The notes: generated by a model not told the origin, from the letters alone. Shown: positions 47,913 to 60,182, counted from the stretch's first letter. The stretch: 64,000 bases of DNA from Corynebacterium sp. TAE3-ERU16 (GCF_019209935.1 NZ_JAHUTN010000003.1:124001-188000), one strand, 5' to 3'. Program-made: numbers and translations.

Positions 47913-48946
47913 AGGTCGCCCGCGTCCCGGGTGAGCATTCCCGCCACGGTCCGGGATGCGGCCAGGGCACGGACCGCCACGTCCGTGGGTACACCGGCCA
48001 GGCTCGACCGGGGATGGACATCGACCATCGAGGTGAGCTGATTCCGGTGCAGCCCGAGTTCGTCCCAGAGACGGGCGATCCACACCGCAACGTCCCGTGA
48101 GTACCCATCCAGATCCCCGGAGGCCGGGAAGCCGGTGAGACCGACGGGAATGGCGCCCAGTCCCACCCTGACCCCCTCCGAGACCGCGGTACCGAGACCG
48201 TCGAGCTGCGCTGCACCCGTGACGTGCCGTGGATCAAGGAGAACGGTGTCCGCACCACTGACACCGGCGACCTCCCAGAGCGGCGGTGCCGCGGTGAGGT
48301 TCAGCAGTACCTCCGGCACCCCGGCGTCCCGCAGTTCTCCGCTGAACGCACGCAGCCGTTCAGCGGCGTCCGGGCCGGGCACCGCGCGGATCGTGTCGTA
48401 GTCGGATGTTCCCCGCAGAGTTCCCCGGCACACGTCCGCGAGCAGGGGTTCGTCAACCTGGACCACCACCGCGGAGCCGAATCGACGGTGAACGTCGGCC
48501 ACGTGCTCGAGCGTGCCGTGGATCAGGGCGCCGGTGAGGTCCCTGAGGGCTCCCCGGTCCGTGATGGCCCGGTGCCCGTCGGGGAGTTCGATCGCGGCGG
48601 CGAGCGTCCAGGGCCCGGTCACCTGGATCTTCAGCGCCGCAACCCCGGATCCCCAGACGTCGCCGCAGGTGTCGAGATCGGCCTCGACGAGGTCCCTGGA
48701 ACGCCGGGTGAGCAGCTGCGGCCTGGCGCACAGACGCCAGGCCCTGGGCCCCGGCTCGACGTACAGTCCCGCCAGGAGGGCCGCGGTGCGTCCGACCGGA
48801 TCGGATCCCACCCCGCGAGCGGGTAGCTCGGGGAAGGCCGGGAGATCCCCGGTCTCCCCCAGCACTATCTCGGCGGCCGCCGCCGGGTCCGTACCGGGCA
48901 TCGGGCCGAGACCGAATCCCCGGCTCCGGGGGGTGTCCGACGTCAT
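47909..48946 (-). CDS. MetE-like (cobalamin-independent methionine synthase family) protein
   Basis: A 345-residue single-domain protein related to the C-terminal barrel of methionine synthase II. Seen: [20 protein letters not shown] at the start, [31 protein letters not shown], and near the end LGAIPVGL and [18 protein letters not shown]. It is half the length of full MetE and lacks the N-terminal barrel, so methionine synthesis is not assured; the family also includes methyltransfer enzymes with other acceptors. The ATG at 48946 overlaps the mnmA stop by four bases, which links it to that operon, as in other corynebacteria. Confidence 0.78.
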   Translation of the reverse strand: MTSDTPRSRGFGLGPMPGTDPAAAAEIVLGETGDLPAFPELPARGVGSDPVGRTAALLAGLYVEPGPRAWRLCARPQLLTRRSRDLVEADLDTCGDVWGSGVAALKIQVTGPWTLAAAIELPDGHRAITDRGALRDLTGALIHGTLEHVADVHRRFGSAVVVQVDEPLLADVCRGTLRGTSDYDTIRAVPGPDAAERLRAFSGELRDAGVPEVLLNLTAAPPLWEVAGVSGADTVLLDPRHVTGAAQLDGLGTAVSEGVRVGLGAIPVGLTGFPASGDLDGYSRDVAVWIARLWDELGLHRNQLTSMVDVHPRSSLAGVPTDVAVRALAASRTVAGMLTRDAGDL

Positions 48947-50046
48947 CCGGCGGACTCCGTCCCGCAGATCGTGCCGGAGCCGATGACGATGTCCCCGTCC
49001 GGGTCCGGGAGGTAGAGCACGGCGGCCTGTCCACGGGCGACACCGGAGAGCGGGTCGCGGAGCGCGAGTTCCATCGCGTCGCCGTCCGTGTCGACCCGCG
49101 CCCGGCACGGGACCACCCCGCCGTGGGCGCGCACCTGCACCTCGCAGTCGAACTCACCGGCCATGCCGGGATGGAGGACCTTCAGCCGGTCCGCGTGGAT
49201 CACCGACACCGCGAGTCTCTCCCACGGCCCGACGGTGACCGTCCCGGTGGCGGCGTCGATGTCGGTGACGTACCTGGGTCGGCCGTCGGCGGCCGGTTCC
49301 CCGAGTCGCAGGCCCTTGCGCTGACCGATGGTGAACGCGTGGACGCCGTCGTGGTCACGGAGCTCGCGTCCCGTCTCGTCGACGACCATGCCGGGGCGCA
49401 GGCCGATGTGCCGGCCGAGGAACGCCTGGGTGTCACCGTCGGGGATGAAGCAGATGTCGTAGGAATCGGGTTTCTTCGCCACGGCGAAACCCATCGCCGC
49501 GGCTTCGGCGCGGATCTCGGGCTTGACGGTGTCGCCCACCGGGAACATGCAGCGGCTGATCTCCCCGGCACTGAGTACACCGAGAACGTAGGACTGGTCC
49601 TTGTTCGGGTCGACCGCGCGCCGCAGGTAGCCGTCCCCTCCGTCGCACGGCTGGGTGAGCCGGGCGTAGTGGCCGGTCGCGACGGCGTCGAATCCTAGCG
49701 CCACGCCCCGTTCCAGGAGCGCGGTGAACTTGATCTTCTCGTTGCACCGCAGGCAGGGGTTCGGGGTCTCCCCGTGGGCGTAGGAGTCGATGAAGTCGTC
49801 GATGACCTCGGCGCGGAACCGCTCGGAGAAGTCCCAGACGTAGAAGGGGATGCCGAGTGCGTCACAGACACGACGGGCGTCGGCGGAATCCTCCAGCGAG
49901 CAGCATCCGCGGGCGGATTCCCGGACGGTCTGCGGGTCCCGCGAGAGCGCGAGATGGACTCCGGTGACGTCGTGCCCGGCGGCCTTCGCCCGTGCGGCGG
50001 CGACGGCGGAATCGACACCGCCGCTCATCGCCGCAAGTACTCGCAT
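48943..50046 (-). CDS. mnmA: tRNA-specific 2-thiouridylase
   Basis: Thiolates U34 of Lys, Glu and Gln tRNAs, taking sulfur relayed from a cysteine desulfurase. 367 residues. PP-loop [10 protein letters not shown] near residue 8, the catalytic Cys in [12 protein letters not shown] near 99 and the second Cys in [11 protein letters not shown] near 200, then the C-terminal beta domain. The start is the ATG at 50046. A cysteine desulfurase gene lies 12 kb away; between them is the catabolic cluster, which looks inserted into a conserved neighbourhood. Confidence 0.94.
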   Translation of the reverse strand: MRVLAAMSGGVDSAVAAARAKAAGHDVTGVHLALSRDPQTVRESARGCCSLEDSADARRVCDALGIPFYVWDFSERFRAEVIDDFIDSYAHGETPNPCLRCNEKIKFTALLERGVALGFDAVATGHYARLTQPCDGGDGYLRRAVDPNKDQSYVLGVLSAGEISRCMFPVGDTVKPEIRAEAAAMGFAVAKKPDSYDICFIPDGDTQAFLGRHIGLRPGMVVDETGRELRDHDGVHAFTIGQRKGLRLGEPAADGRPRYVTDIDAATGTVTVGPWERLAVSVIHADRLKVLHPGMAGEFDCEVQVRAHGGVVPCRARVDTDGDAMELALRDPLSGVARGQAAVLYLPDPDGDIVIGSGTICGTESAG

Positions 50047-50164
50047 CGTCCCTGTCCTCCCGTGTCTCCCTGTTCCCGTTCACGGCCCGGTACCACGCTG
50101 ACCGCGGAGTGGGCCGTGCCCCAGGGTAGCGGTCGATGGAGGGATCCTCCCAACCGCGTCAGAC

Positions 50165-51361
50165 TCATCTCCCGCAGGACAGTTCCGGTTCTCCCAGGAC
50201 CGTCGCGGCGAGCAGGGACATGTCCGCGGGGAGGACGACCGTACCGAGGTCCGCGGTGCACGTGGTGTCGTCGGGATCGAACGCCGTCACGGAGAACGTG
50301 CCTGTCGACGGGTCACCGCCCCAGGCGACACCGAGCGCGCGACCGTCACCGCCACCGGTGACCGTGGCGCCGGCGATCCCGGTGAGTTCGGAACCGACAC
50401 TGCGGAACCGGGGCTCCGGGGTGAAGGTGTAGCTCTCGATCAGCCCATCTCCGCTGATGCGGTGGATCGAGCCGTCGGCTGCGGTGCCCCCGGAGGTGTC
50501 GATGCCCCGGACCTCGGACGCGGGTCGGAAGGTGTCGACGGTGGTGCGGGTGGCTTCACCGCCGTCGACGGTCACGGCCGTACCGTCGCCGGACACCCAG
50601 CTGACCGTGTCGCCGCAGCCGGCACGGCCCCACACCGGGGCGGGGCCGGCGGGGAGCACCTCCGAACGGATGTCCTCCGGACCTGAGGCCGTGATGCGGG
50701 AGACGGCCACATCCTTGCCGAGCTCCCCGCCGTCGAAGCTCGGCGCCGGGGAGGCGGCCGCCAGCCAGGAGATGTGTCCGTCGGCGCATTGTGTCAAACC
50801 CACGGGCACTGAATCCGACACCGTGCTGAACGATGAACCGTCAACTCCGATACTGATGATCAGGTGCGCATCCGGACGTCCGCCGTCGCCGGCGGCGTAC
50901 GCGAAAGCGGCACGCTCGCCGGTCTCGGACGGGACCGCCCCCGTGACGAAGCCGACCGGGTCGCCCTCCACGTGGTGTCGGGGTTCGAGACTGGCGTCGT
51001 AGACGGTCACTCCGGAGCTGTCCGCGACGGCCACCCGGCCGTTCGCGAGTGGAACCAGCCCGGGGAGGATCGACTCGCCGGAGGAAGCGACGGTGTCGAT
51101 CACCCCGTCCGGATCAACCTCCCCCAGTTCGGTGACTCCGGGAGAACCCGTGAGCACCACGAGACGGCGGCCCGGGATCCCAGGCCGGGATTCCGTACCG
51201 GCGGTTTCGGACCGGGCCGCGGTCTGCTCCCCCGGTGACGTAACCTCATCTCCGGGTGATGCCGTATCCGAACACGCGCTCAACGCCGCGACGAGCACGG
51301 CCGGGAAGACGAGCGCAGCGATGTACGATGCTGTTCTTCTCCGCATCCGGTCAGGGAGCAC
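50165..51361 (-). CDS. Secreted lipoprotein of unknown function, possible beta-propeller
   Basis: A 398-residue exported protein. The signal sequence has a lipobox VAALSACSD near residues 23-31, followed by a Ser/Thr/Glu-rich linker. The rest consists of repeated short beta-rich units (GRRLVVLTGSPGVTELGEVD, LANGRVAVADSSGVTVYDA, DGRALGVAWGG), compatible with a beta-propeller, though blades were not counted. The start is GTG at 51361, with GAGGA six bases upstream; an ATG five codons later is possible. I do not recognise the family. Confidence 0.65.
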   Translation of the reverse strand: MLPDRMRRRTASYIAALVFPAVLVAALSACSDTASPGDEVTSPGEQTAARSETAGTESRPGIPGRRLVVLTGSPGVTELGEVDPDGVIDTVASSGESILPGLVPLANGRVAVADSSGVTVYDASLEPRHHVEGDPVGFVTGAVPSETGERAAFAYAAGDGGRPDAHLIISIGVDGSSFSTVSDSVPVGLTQCADGHISWLAAASPAPSFDGGELGKDVAVSRITASGPEDIRSEVLPAGPAPVWGRAGCGDTVSWVSGDGTAVTVDGGEATRTTVDTFRPASEVRGIDTSGGTAADGSIHRISGDGLIESYTFTPEPRFRSVGSELTGIAGATVTGGGDGRALGVAWGGDPSTGTFSVTAFDPDDTTCTADLGTVVLPADMSLLAATVLGEPELSCGR

Positions 51362-51463
51362 TCCGGTTCTCCTCTTCTGCGTCTGTCTCGACAGATGACC
51401 TGTCCATGCTAACGCGGCGTCGGAACCTTCCGGCCGGGGGGAGGATCCACCACCGGGTCGATA

Positions 51464-52174
51464 TCACCCGAGTACCGCGACATCGACCGGTGTCGCGTCG
51501 GCCAGGTCCAACCGCATTCCGGTCAGCCGCTGGACCTCCACCGGACTCATGCCCGGGTGGTACTCGCGGAGAACCGGTACCGGATCGGCGATGTCGATGA
51601 CGGCGATATCGGTGACGATGGTGTTCACGCACCTCCGACCGGTGAGCGGAAGTGAAGTGACGTCAACGAGCTTCGGTTCCCCCGACCGGGTGCAGTGGTC
51701 CATGAGAACGATCACCCGACCGACGCCGTGAACCAGGTCCATCGCTCCCCCCATCCCCTTCACCATCCGGCCCGGAACCATCCAGTTGGAGAGATCACCG
51801 GCCGCGCTGACCTGCATACCACCGAGCACCGCGACGTCCACGTGTCCGCCACGGATCATCGCGAAGGACTCCGAGGACGAGAAAAGCGCGCCGCCGGGCT
51901 CGAGGGTGACGGTTTCTTTTCCGGCGTTGATGAGTTCGGGATCGACCTCTTTCTCGGTGGGATACGGCCCCACCCCGAGCAGGCCGTTCTCCGAGTGGAT
52001 CGTCACGTGCAGGTGTCCCGGAATGTGAGCAGGCATGAGGGTGGGCATCCCTATTCCGAGATTGACGTGGTCACCTTCCCGCAGTTCACGGGCCGCCCTG
52101 GCGGCCATCTGCCGTCGGGTCAGTCGGGGATGTGGTTCCGGTTGTGTCGGCCTCCCGGTATTCAGGTCAGACAT
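51464..52174 (-). CDS. pcaJ: 3-oxoadipate CoA-transferase subunit B
   Basis: Beta subunit of the enzyme that transfers CoA from succinyl-CoA to 3-oxoadipate, the penultimate step of the 3-oxoadipate pathway. 236 residues with [16 protein letters not shown], the catalytic Glu in [13 protein letters not shown] near residue 68, [19 protein letters not shown] and [11 protein letters not shown]. The start is the ATG at 52174, overlapping the subunit A stop by eight bases. Such transferases can also act on acetoacetate; the neighbouring catechol genes favour 3-oxoadipate. Confidence 0.9.
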   Translation of the reverse strand: MSDLNTGRPTQPEPHPRLTRRQMAARAARELREGDHVNLGIGMPTLMPAHIPGHLHVTIHSENGLLGVGPYPTEKEVDPELINAGKETVTLEPGGALFSSSESFAMIRGGHVDVAVLGGMQVSAAGDLSNWMVPGRMVKGMGGAMDLVHGVGRVIVLMDHCTRSGEPKLVDVTSLPLTGRRCVNTIVTDIAVIDIADPVPVLREYHPGMSPVEVQRLTGMRLDLADATPVDVAVLG

Positions 52175-52919
52175 CGGACACCGTCCTGTTCTCGATTCCG
52201 GTCGGGCGGGGACCCACGACGACGACGCGGTCGACGTACACCCCGGGTGTGTGGACATCCTCTGGCGGTATCGCGCCCGGCTCCACCAGGTGTTCCACCT
52301 GCGCTACCGTGATCCTTCCGGCGGTAGCGGCATCGGGATTGAAGTTGCGAGCGGCGCCACGGAAGTAGAGGTTGCCGTAGCGGTCTCCGAGATGAGCGTG
52401 GACGAAAGCGAAATCGGTGACGATTCCGTGCTCCAGGACGTAGGTGCGCCCACCAAACTCCCGGTGTTCCTTCGGGGCGCTGGTCTCCGCCACTCGACCG
52501 GCGCCGTCGTACCTGAGCGGCAGGCCGCCGTCGGCGACCGGGGTACCCACGCCCGCGGGTGTGAAGAACGCCGGTATTCCCGCACCACCCGCGCGCAGGC
52601 GTTCCGCGAGCGTTCCCTGCGGGGTGAGTTCGACCTCAAGCTCGCCAGCGAGGTACTGCCGGGCGAACTCACGGTTGTTGCCGACGTATGAGCTCACGGC
52701 CCGGCGAACCCGGTGAGCCGCGAGCAGCAGTCCGAGGCCTCGGTCGTCGGTCCCGAGGTTGTTGCTGACGATCTCGAGCCTTCCCGCCCCCTGACGGAGC
52801 AGTGCCCGGATGAGGACGTCCGGGATTCCGACGAGCCCGAATCCGCCCACAGCGAGACTGGCTCCGTCGGGAATGTCTGCGACCGCAGCCGCAGCCGAGT
52901 CCACCACTTTGTTCATCAT
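52167..52919 (-). CDS. pcaI: 3-oxoadipate CoA-transferase subunit A
   Basis: Alpha subunit of the CoA-transferase. 250 residues with [21 protein letters not shown] near residue 20, [15 protein letters not shown], and [14 protein letters not shown]. The start ATG at 52919 or the next codon (52916) cannot be separated. Divergent from pcaD with 73 bases between, sharing a control region with a TGTAC/GTACA dyad. Confidence 0.9.
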   Translation of the reverse strand: MMNKVVDSAAAAVADIPDGASLAVGGFGLVGIPDVLIRALLRQGAGRLEIVSNNLGTDDRGLGLLLAAHRVRRAVSSYVGNNREFARQYLAGELEVELTPQGTLAERLRAGGAGIPAFFTPAGVGTPVADGGLPLRYDGAGRVAETSAPKEHREFGGRTYVLEHGIVTDFAFVHAHLGDRYGNLYFRGAARNFNPDAATAGRITVAQVEHLVEPGAIPPEDVHTPGVYVDRVVVVGPRPTGIENRTVSDV

Positions 52920-52992
52920 GAACTCACCATAACCAAATGTACGCATGATGTACACTAATTCACATAGCGCACACCAGAATTCCGGAGGATCC
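52920..52992. promoter_or_regulatory. pcaI-pcaD divergent promoter region
   Basis: A 73-base interval between divergent genes. It contains TGTAC-GCATGAT-GTACA (52938-52954), an imperfect 17-base dyad with five-base arms, and AT-rich stretches usable as -10 elements on both sides. An IclR-type regulator encoded in the cluster is a plausible binder. pcaD has GGAGG four bases ahead of its ATG. Confidence 0.5.
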
Positions 52993-53838
52993 ATGCCACT
53001 CATGCTCGAGAACACCCTCCTCACCGTCCAAGGGAGCACACCGGTGGTGTTCCTCGGCTCCCTCGGAACCGATCACTCCATGTGGGATCCGCAGGTCAGA
53101 CACCTTTCCCGCCGACATTCGACCATGGCTGTGGATCTACGCGGACACGGCGCCTCCCCCGCTCCACCCGGCCCCTATTCGATGACCGAGCTGGCGGACG
53201 ACGTCCGTGCCACCATCGACGGAGCAGAGCTCGGGACGTGCCACCTCGTCGGCCTGTCACTCGGCGGCGCCGTCGCACAGGAGCTCGTGATCGCCGAACC
53301 GCACCGCTTCCACTCCCTCACTCTCATCGCCACAGCCGACCGCTTCCGGGAGGCGCACGGGTGGCTCGACCGTGCGGCCACGGTCCGGGCCTCAGGAATG
53401 GGGGAGGTGGCGTCCGCCGTCATCGACCGATGGTTCACCCCCGGGTTCAACGGCACCGCGGACCGGGAGCGGTGCCTCGCAATGCTCCGCGAAACCCCGG
53501 CCGAGGGATACGCGGGATGCTGCGAGGCGCTGGCCGGCTGGACCAGCGGAGACCGACTCTCCGGGATCACGGTTCCGACACTCGTCATCGCGGGAGCGGA
53601 AGATCCGGCGACGCCGCCGACGGTCGTCAGGAAACTGGCACTGGAGATACCCCGGTCCGAGTTCCGGGTGCTCTCCCCCGCCGCCCACCTAGCCAACCGT
53701 GAACAGCCCACCGCGGTGAACGAACTCTTGGCCGACCACCTGGAACGGAATGACCCCGACCCCCGGCCGCGACCGCGAGAATCAACCTCAACCGCCCGGA
53801 TCAACCACCGGCGCACCAGGAGCCACGATGGACAGTGA
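52993..53838 (+). CDS. pcaD: 3-oxoadipate enol-lactonase
   Basis: Alpha/beta hydrolase that opens 3-oxoadipate enol-lactone to 3-oxoadipate. 281 residues. The nucleophile elbow GLSLGGAVAQ near residue 95, acid in AGAEDPATPP near 203, and His in SPAAHLANREQP near 232 complete the triad. The VDLRGHGASPAP loop is typical. GGAGG precedes the ATG at 52993. The end overlaps catB by 11 bases. The tail after residue 250 is Arg/Pro/Ser-rich and may be dispensable. Confidence 0.9.
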   Translation: MPLMLENTLLTVQGSTPVVFLGSLGTDHSMWDPQVRHLSRRHSTMAVDLRGHGASPAPPGPYSMTELADDVRATIDGAELGTCHLVGLSLGGAVAQELVIAEPHRFHSLTLIATADRFREAHGWLDRAATVRASGMGEVASAVIDRWFTPGFNGTADRERCLAMLRETPAEGYAGCCEALAGWTSGDRLSGITVPTLVIAGAEDPATPPTVVRKLALEIPRSEFRVLSPAAHLANREQPTAVNELLADHLERNDPDPRPRPRESTSTARINHRRTRSHDGQ

Positions 53839-54949
53839 ATGGCTGATCGAGGACATCACCACCCGCATCCTCGACGTACCCCTCATCAGACCCCACCGTT
53901 TCGCCACGATGACCGCAACCCATCAACCGATTCTCCTCGTCGAGACACGCCTGGCCGGCGGGGCCGCGGGATGGGGCGAAGGTGTCGTACCCGGCGGCCC
54001 CTGGTGGGGCGGCGAGAGCGTGGAGACCATGCAGGTGATCGTCGAGCGGTATCTGACTCCGATCCTGCGGGGAACCGATGTCCGGGAACTCCCGTCGACC
54101 ATGGAGAAGTGCGGTGGCGTCGTGGCCGCTTCCCCCTTCGCGAAGGCCGCTGTCGAGATTGCCTGCCACGATGCCTGGGCACGGGCCCTGGAGGTTCCGC
54201 TCCACGATCTGCTGGGGGGACGCTTCCGGGACCGGATCGACGTGACCTGGGCACTCGGTGTAGCCACCGTCGGGGAGATGGAAGATGAGATCGCCACCCG
54301 GCGCACCACCCACGGAACCGGATCTTTCAAGCTCAAGATGGGCGCGGGAGATCCCGCCGCGGACACGGCACGAATCGTCGAGCTCGCCGGGATCCTTGGC
54401 GGGGAGGTGGGGCTCCGGGTCGACGTCAATGCTCGGTGGAGCCGACTCACGGCTCTGCGGATGCTCCCGAAACTGGTGTCCGCCGGGATCGAGGTCGTCG
54501 AGCAGCCCACTCCCGCCGGCGATATCGAGACGCTCGCCGAACTCCGCAGAGCGACCGGAGCGGTGATCATGGCGGACGAGTCGGCGATGACCGCGGGCGA
54601 CGTACTCCGCCTCATCCGTCACGGTGCCGCGGACATCATCGCGGTGAAGACGACCAAGTGCGGTGGTCTCGCCGAGGCGGGGAGAATGGCCGCCGTCGCG
54701 ATGGCCGGCGGCCTCGCCTGCCACGCCGCAACCAGTATCGAGGGACCCGTCGGGACAGCGGCGAGTGCCCACTGGGCGGCATCCAGCCCAGCCGTCACCT
54801 TCGGCAGTGAACTGTTCGGACCACAGCTCATGTCCGTCAACTACTGCACGGCAGAACTCGACTATTCGGATGGAACGGTCGAGGTACCGACGGGTACGGG
54901 AACCGGACTCACACCGGATCGGCGGACCGTCGCCCGACTGTCCCGCTAA
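53828..54949 (+). CDS. catB: Muconate cycloisomerase
   Basis: Lactonises cis,cis-muconate to muconolactone; enolase superfamily. 373 residues. The lysine pair is in FKLKMGAGD near residue 166, metal ligands in LRVDVNARW near 197, EVVEQPTPAGD near 222 and MADESAMTAGD near 247. The N-terminal capping domain has PHRFATMTATHQPILLVE. AGGAGCC lies ahead of the ATG at 53828, which overlaps pcaD. This gene belongs to the pcaD-catB-catC operon. Confidence 0.9.
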   Translation: MDSEWLIEDITTRILDVPLIRPHRFATMTATHQPILLVETRLAGGAAGWGEGVVPGGPWWGGESVETMQVIVERYLTPILRGTDVRELPSTMEKCGGVVAASPFAKAAVEIACHDAWARALEVPLHDLLGGRFRDRIDVTWALGVATVGEMEDEIATRRTTHGTGSFKLKMGAGDPAADTARIVELAGILGGEVGLRVDVNARWSRLTALRMLPKLVSAGIEVVEQPTPAGDIETLAELRRATGAVIMADESAMTAGDVLRLIRHGAADIIAVKTTKCGGLAEAGRMAAVAMAGGLACHAATSIEGPVGTAASAHWAASSPAVTFGSELFGPQLMSVNYCTAELDYSDGTVEVPTGTGTGLTPDRRTVARLSR

Positions 54950-54976
54950 AAACACCTCTACGAGAAGGAGAACACG

Positions 54977-56439
<1,463 letters not shown>

Positions 56440-56452
56440 TGTCCCCGCAATT

Positions 56453-56483
56453 CCCGCGACCCGGCGATTCGCCGGGTCGCGGG
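56453..56483 (+). terminator. Terminator of catA
   Basis: CCCGCGACCCGGCG and CGCCGGGTCGCGGG form a perfect 14-bp stem around ATT (56453-56466 / 56470-56483), 14 bases after the catA stop, followed by TTCGCCCTTTT. Confidence 0.88.
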
Positions 56484-56522
56484 TTCGCCCTTTTCCGTCA
56501 TCTGGAGAAAGTGGAGCACCCC

Positions 56523-57749
56523 ATGACTACAGCTGATGCGTTCATCGTCGCCGGAAAACGCACCCCCGTCGGCCGCTACGGCGGCGCTCTGTCCAGCGTG
56601 CGCCCCGATGACCTCGCCGCCACCTGCCTCCGCGCAGTCATCGACGACACCGGAATTCCACCGGAAGCCGTCGACGAGGTGATCCTCGGCAACGCCAACG
56701 GCGCCGGCGAGGAGAACCGTAACGTCGCCCGCCTCGCGTGGCTGATCGCCGGCTACCCCGACACCGTCCCCGGAATCACCGTCAACCGACTCTGCGCCTC
56801 CGGTATGTCCGCCATCACCCTCGCCGCCACCATGATCCGCGCAGGCGACGCCGACATCGTCATCGCCGGTGGCGTCGAATCGATGTCCCGCGCACCCTGG
56901 GTCCTGGCGAAACCCGAGAAGCCGTTCGCCAAACCCGGGGAGATCACCGACACCTCCATCGGGTGGCGGTTCACCAACCCGGTGCTCGCGGCACGGGACA
57001 AGGCGACGTTCTCCATGCCGGAGACCGCCGAGGAGGTCGCCCGGGTCTGCGGGATCAGCCGCACCGACGCCGACGCGTTCGCCGCGCAGTCACAGCAACG
57101 GGCCACAGCAGCCATCGAGGCCGGACACTTCGACGACGAGATCGTCCCCGTCGAGGTCACCGGGCGCAAGGGAGCGGTGACCGTGGTCGACACCGATGAG
57201 GGCCCACGCCCGGGCACCACCACCGAGGTGCTTGCCCGGCTGAAGCCGGTCGTCGCCGGCGGCGAGGTCGTCACCGCGGGCAACAGTTCCTCGCTCAACG
57301 ACGGCGCCTCCGCGGTGGTGGTGTGTTCCGAACGTGCCCTGAAACGTTTCGGCCTGACCCCGCGGGCCCGGGTCGTCGGCGGTGTGTCCGCCGGTGTCGC
57401 ACCGGAGGTCATGGGACTCGGCCCGGTCCCGGCGACCCGGAAACTCCTCGACCGCATCGGCTGGGGCATCGGGGATCTGGAGGCCGTCGAGTTGAATGAG
57501 GCGTTTGCCACGCAGTCGCTGGCCTGCATCCGTGATCTCGGCCTGGACCCGGGGATCGTCAACAGCTGGGGTGGGGCGATCGCGCTCGGTCACCCGCTCG
57601 GCTCCTCCGGGTCCAGGATCGCCATCACCCTGCTGAACCGGATGGAGCACGAGGGCGCCCGGCGCGGCCTGGCGACCATGTGCATCGGCGTCGGACAGGG
57701 CGCCGCCCTCGCCCTCGAGCTGGACACCGGGACGCGCGGCTGGCCGTAA
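56523..57749 (+). CDS. pcaF: 3-oxoadipyl-CoA thiolase / acetyl-CoA acetyltransferase
   Basis: Thiolase that splits 3-oxoadipyl-CoA to succinyl-CoA and acetyl-CoA, the last step of the pathway. 408 residues. Nucleophile Cys in TVNRLCASGMSAI near residue 93, ELNEAFATQS near 330, His in GGAIALGHPLGSSG near 360 and the second Cys in TMCIGVGQG near 390. A longer frame exists upstream, but the ATG at 56523, with GGAG seven bases ahead, gives the usual length. Specificity is inferred from the cluster. Confidence 0.9.
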   Translation: MTTADAFIVAGKRTPVGRYGGALSSVRPDDLAATCLRAVIDDTGIPPEAVDEVILGNANGAGEENRNVARLAWLIAGYPDTVPGITVNRLCASGMSAITLAATMIRAGDADIVIAGGVESMSRAPWVLAKPEKPFAKPGEITDTSIGWRFTNPVLAARDKATFSMPETAEEVARVCGISRTDADAFAAQSQQRATAAIEAGHFDDEIVPVEVTGRKGAVTVVDTDEGPRPGTTTEVLARLKPVVAGGEVVTAGNSSSLNDGASAVVVCSERALKRFGLTPRARVVGGVSAGVAPEVMGLGPVPATRKLLDRIGWGIGDLEAVELNEAFATQSLACIRDLGLDPGIVNSWGGAIALGHPLGSSGSRIAITLLNRMEHEGARRGLATMCIGVGQGAALALELDTGTRGWP

Positions 57750-57754
57750 TATGC

Positions 57755-57795
57755 GACCGAGCCGCCGCGATCCCTGGGATCGCGGCGGCTCGGTC
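57755..57795. terminator. Bidirectional terminator between pcaF and the phenol hydroxylase gene
   Basis: A 20-bp perfect stem: 57755-57774 pairs with 57776-57795 around a single T (in practice the central CCCTGGG forms the loop). It lies between two convergent genes. Confidence 0.85.
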
Positions 57796-57810
57796 AAACG
57801 CAATTCAGGG

Positions 57811-59433
57811 TCAACTGTTCCTGCGGTACGCGTAGACGTCATCGTTGCTGATGAGGTCCGGGACGGTCCAACCGTCGAGGTCGTACTCAGCCATGAAGTC
57901 CTCGGCCAGTCCCCGCATGGAGCTCGTCCGACCACGGTCATTCGCCGCGAACAGCAACTCGGCCTTGACGTTCTCGTGGTTACCCGAGTAGTTGCGCTCG
58001 TACAGTTCATGCCGGCCGCCGAACTCCGAACCGATGGAGTCCCACAGCGCCTTCATCACCTTTACCCGATCCACCGCGGTGATCCCGTTGGAACCACGCA
58101 CATACTTGTCGAGGTAGGGCCGGATCTCGGGATTCCGGAAGTCCTCGGCGGAGCTGGGCAGGTAGATCAGCCCGGAGGCCACGTCCTGCTCGATGATCTC
58201 CTTCACCCTCGGATATCCCTGGATCATGAACATGCGGTAGGTCAGGCCGTACTCCAGCTTCGGTATGACTGTCCCTTCCTTCCAGGGTTCCGGGTCCCGC
58301 GCCATCGACTCGGAGAGCGACCAGAAGAGGTTGCGCCATCCGATGACCTCGCCCACGCGGGTCTGCACCCCCCGGAAACCTCCTGCACCTGTCGCGTCGA
58401 GCGCCTTGAGGAGCAGACCGGCGATGAAGTCTAGCTTGACCGCGAGCCGGGTGCAGCCCTGGAACGTGAACCTCGGAAGGAAACCCGACTGGGGGAAGAA
58501 GGCGTTGATCTTCTCGACGTCGCCGTACATGAACACGTTCTCCCAGGGTACGAGGACCTTGTCGAAGATGAAGATCGCGTCATTCTCGTCCATCCGGCTG
58601 GACAGGGGGTAGTCGAAGGGCGTGCCCGCAACCGCGGAATTCTGTGCATAGGAGGTTCGGGAGATCAGCTTGACACCGGGGGCGTCCATGGGCACGGTGC
58701 AGATCAACGCAAACTGACGTTTCTTGATGGGAAGACCGTAGTGAGCGATGAAGTTGTAGTTGGTGATCGCCGAACCGGTCGCCACCACCTTCGCTCCGGA
58801 TACAATGAGTCCGGCATCGGTCTCCTTCTCCACCTTCATGTAGACGTCGCCGACCTGGTCCGGCGGGAGCTGCCGGTCAACCGGTGGATTGATGATCGCG
58901 TGATTCCAGTAGAGGACCTTTTCCTGGCTCTCCCGGTACCAGCGCTCCGCATTGTCGCCGAACGGCTCGTAGAGTTCCCGGTTCGCGTGGAGGGTGCCGA
59001 GGAAGGACGCCTTGTAGTCCGGGCTCCGCCCCATCCAACCATAGGAGATCCGGGCCCACGCGGCGATCGCGTCTCGTTCCCGGAGCAGATCCTCAGAGCA
59101 CGTGGATGCCTTGAAGAAAGGCATGGTCACGCCACCGTTTCCGGTGTCCGTCGGCGTTGTCAGGGTCTTGACCTGATCACCAGTGTGCATGGCGTCATAC
59201 ATCCGCGCGACCATCCTGACGGAGTTCCGGAAGGCAGGGTGGGTCGTCACATCGGACACCCGCTCGCCGTGGATGTAGACTTCGCGACCATCCCGGATCG
59301 ACTCGATGTACTCGTCTCCGGTCATCGGGTTGGAGGCGTAGTTCTTCTGGTGGTTCACCGGCTTGTCCGCCGCCGGATTGACGGTTCCTCCCTCGGTGTG
59401 GTCGGCATGGTCTTGGTCTGCTGAGCTGGTCAT
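57811..59433 (-). CDS. pheA1: Two-component FAD-dependent phenol/4-hydroxyphenylacetate 3-monooxygenase, oxygenase component
   Basis: Large component that hydroxylates a phenolic ring using reduced FAD supplied by a partner reductase. 540 residues of the HpaB/PheA1 family: [23 protein letters not shown] at the start, [54 protein letters not shown] and [14 protein letters not shown]. The ATG at 59433 has AAGGA eight bases upstream. It is followed on the same strand order by its flavin reductase gene upstream and an AraC-type regulator. Because catechol genes adjoin it, phenol is the likely substrate; the family also takes 4-hydroxyphenylacetate and chlorophenols. Confidence 0.88.
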   Translation of the reverse strand: MTSSADQDHADHTEGGTVNPAADKPVNHQKNYASNPMTGDEYIESIRDGREVYIHGERVSDVTTHPAFRNSVRMVARMYDAMHTGDQVKTLTTPTDTGNGGVTMPFFKASTCSEDLLRERDAIAAWARISYGWMGRSPDYKASFLGTLHANRELYEPFGDNAERWYRESQEKVLYWNHAIINPPVDRQLPPDQVGDVYMKVEKETDAGLIVSGAKVVATGSAITNYNFIAHYGLPIKKRQFALICTVPMDAPGVKLISRTSYAQNSAVAGTPFDYPLSSRMDENDAIFIFDKVLVPWENVFMYGDVEKINAFFPQSGFLPRFTFQGCTRLAVKLDFIAGLLLKALDATGAGGFRGVQTRVGEVIGWRNLFWSLSESMARDPEPWKEGTVIPKLEYGLTYRMFMIQGYPRVKEIIEQDVASGLIYLPSSAEDFRNPEIRPYLDKYVRGSNGITAVDRVKVMKALWDSIGSEFGGRHELYERNYSGNHENVKAELLFAANDRGRTSSMRGLAEDFMAEYDLDGWTVPDLISNDDVYAYRRNS

Positions 59434-59475
59434 GACTGAGTCCTTGTCTGTCTGGGGGAATGCGCGGATGCGCAC

Positions 59476-60090
59476 TCAGGGCAGCGGGGTCAGCGGTGCG
59501 TTGGCACCGAACCAACCCCCGAAGGGATCGTCCGCGGAGAAGTTCCAGCAGCTCTCGCGGCTCTCCGGTCCGATGGTGTGGAAACCGGATCGGAAGAACA
59601 GGATCGGGTCCGCCTCGGTGTTCACTTCGGCGTCGACGATCTCCCCGAGGTAGAGCACGTGGTCACCACCGTCGTAGTGGGTCCACGGTCTGCACCAGAC
59701 CGTCGCGAGACATCCGGTCAGGGACGGGGCGATGTTGCTTTTGTCCCAGCTGATCGGACGGTCCTGCGGACGACCCGCGAAATGCAGCGCGGTCTCGGTC
59801 TGATCGCTGGCGAGAATGTTCACCGCGAAATTCGCCCCGGGAAGCAGCTGACCGGCCAGTGAGGATTTGGTCAACGTCACCTGACAGAGTCGCGGCGACT
59901 GGGACACCGACGTGAAAGCCGTGACGGTCGCTCCGTGCGGAGTCCCGTTAGGGTGGCCCACCGTGACGACCGTTACACCGGACGCGAACTGGCCGAATAT
60001 GTTCCGTAGCTTCCGCGACTGGACCGGTGCCCCCTGCCCGGTCTCGACGTCTCCCGACCCCGAGGCCGATCGTGTCCCTGCTTCTCTCAC
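59476..60090 (-). CDS. pheA2: NAD(P)H:flavin oxidoreductase, reductase component of the phenol monooxygenase
   Basis: Small flavin reductase that supplies FADH2 to the oxygenase. 204 residues of the HpaC/PheA2 fold: LRNIFGQFASGVTVVTVGHPNGTPHGATVTAFTSVSQSPRL near residues 28-70, ANFAVNILASDQ, and DHVLYLGEIVDAE near 150. The start is GTG at 60090 with AAGGAG ten bases upstream. It lies 42 bases ahead of the oxygenase gene, so both are probably one transcript from the promoter facing the AraC-type gene. Confidence 0.88.
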   Translation of the reverse strand: MREAGTRSASGSGDVETGQGAPVQSRKLRNIFGQFASGVTVVTVGHPNGTPHGATVTAFTSVSQSPRLCQVTLTKSSLAGQLLPGANFAVNILASDQTETALHFAGRPQDRPISWDKSNIAPSLTGCLATVWCRPWTHYDGGDHVLYLGEIVDAEVNTEADPILFFRSGFHTIGPESRESCWNFSADDPFGGWFGANAPLTPLP

Positions 60091-60182
60091 TGATGCTCAC
60101 TCCTTCACCGCTGGTTGAAGTGATCCGCATTTATGCTGCAAATCACAAAGTGGACGGTATATGATCTGCACAACAGGCGAAA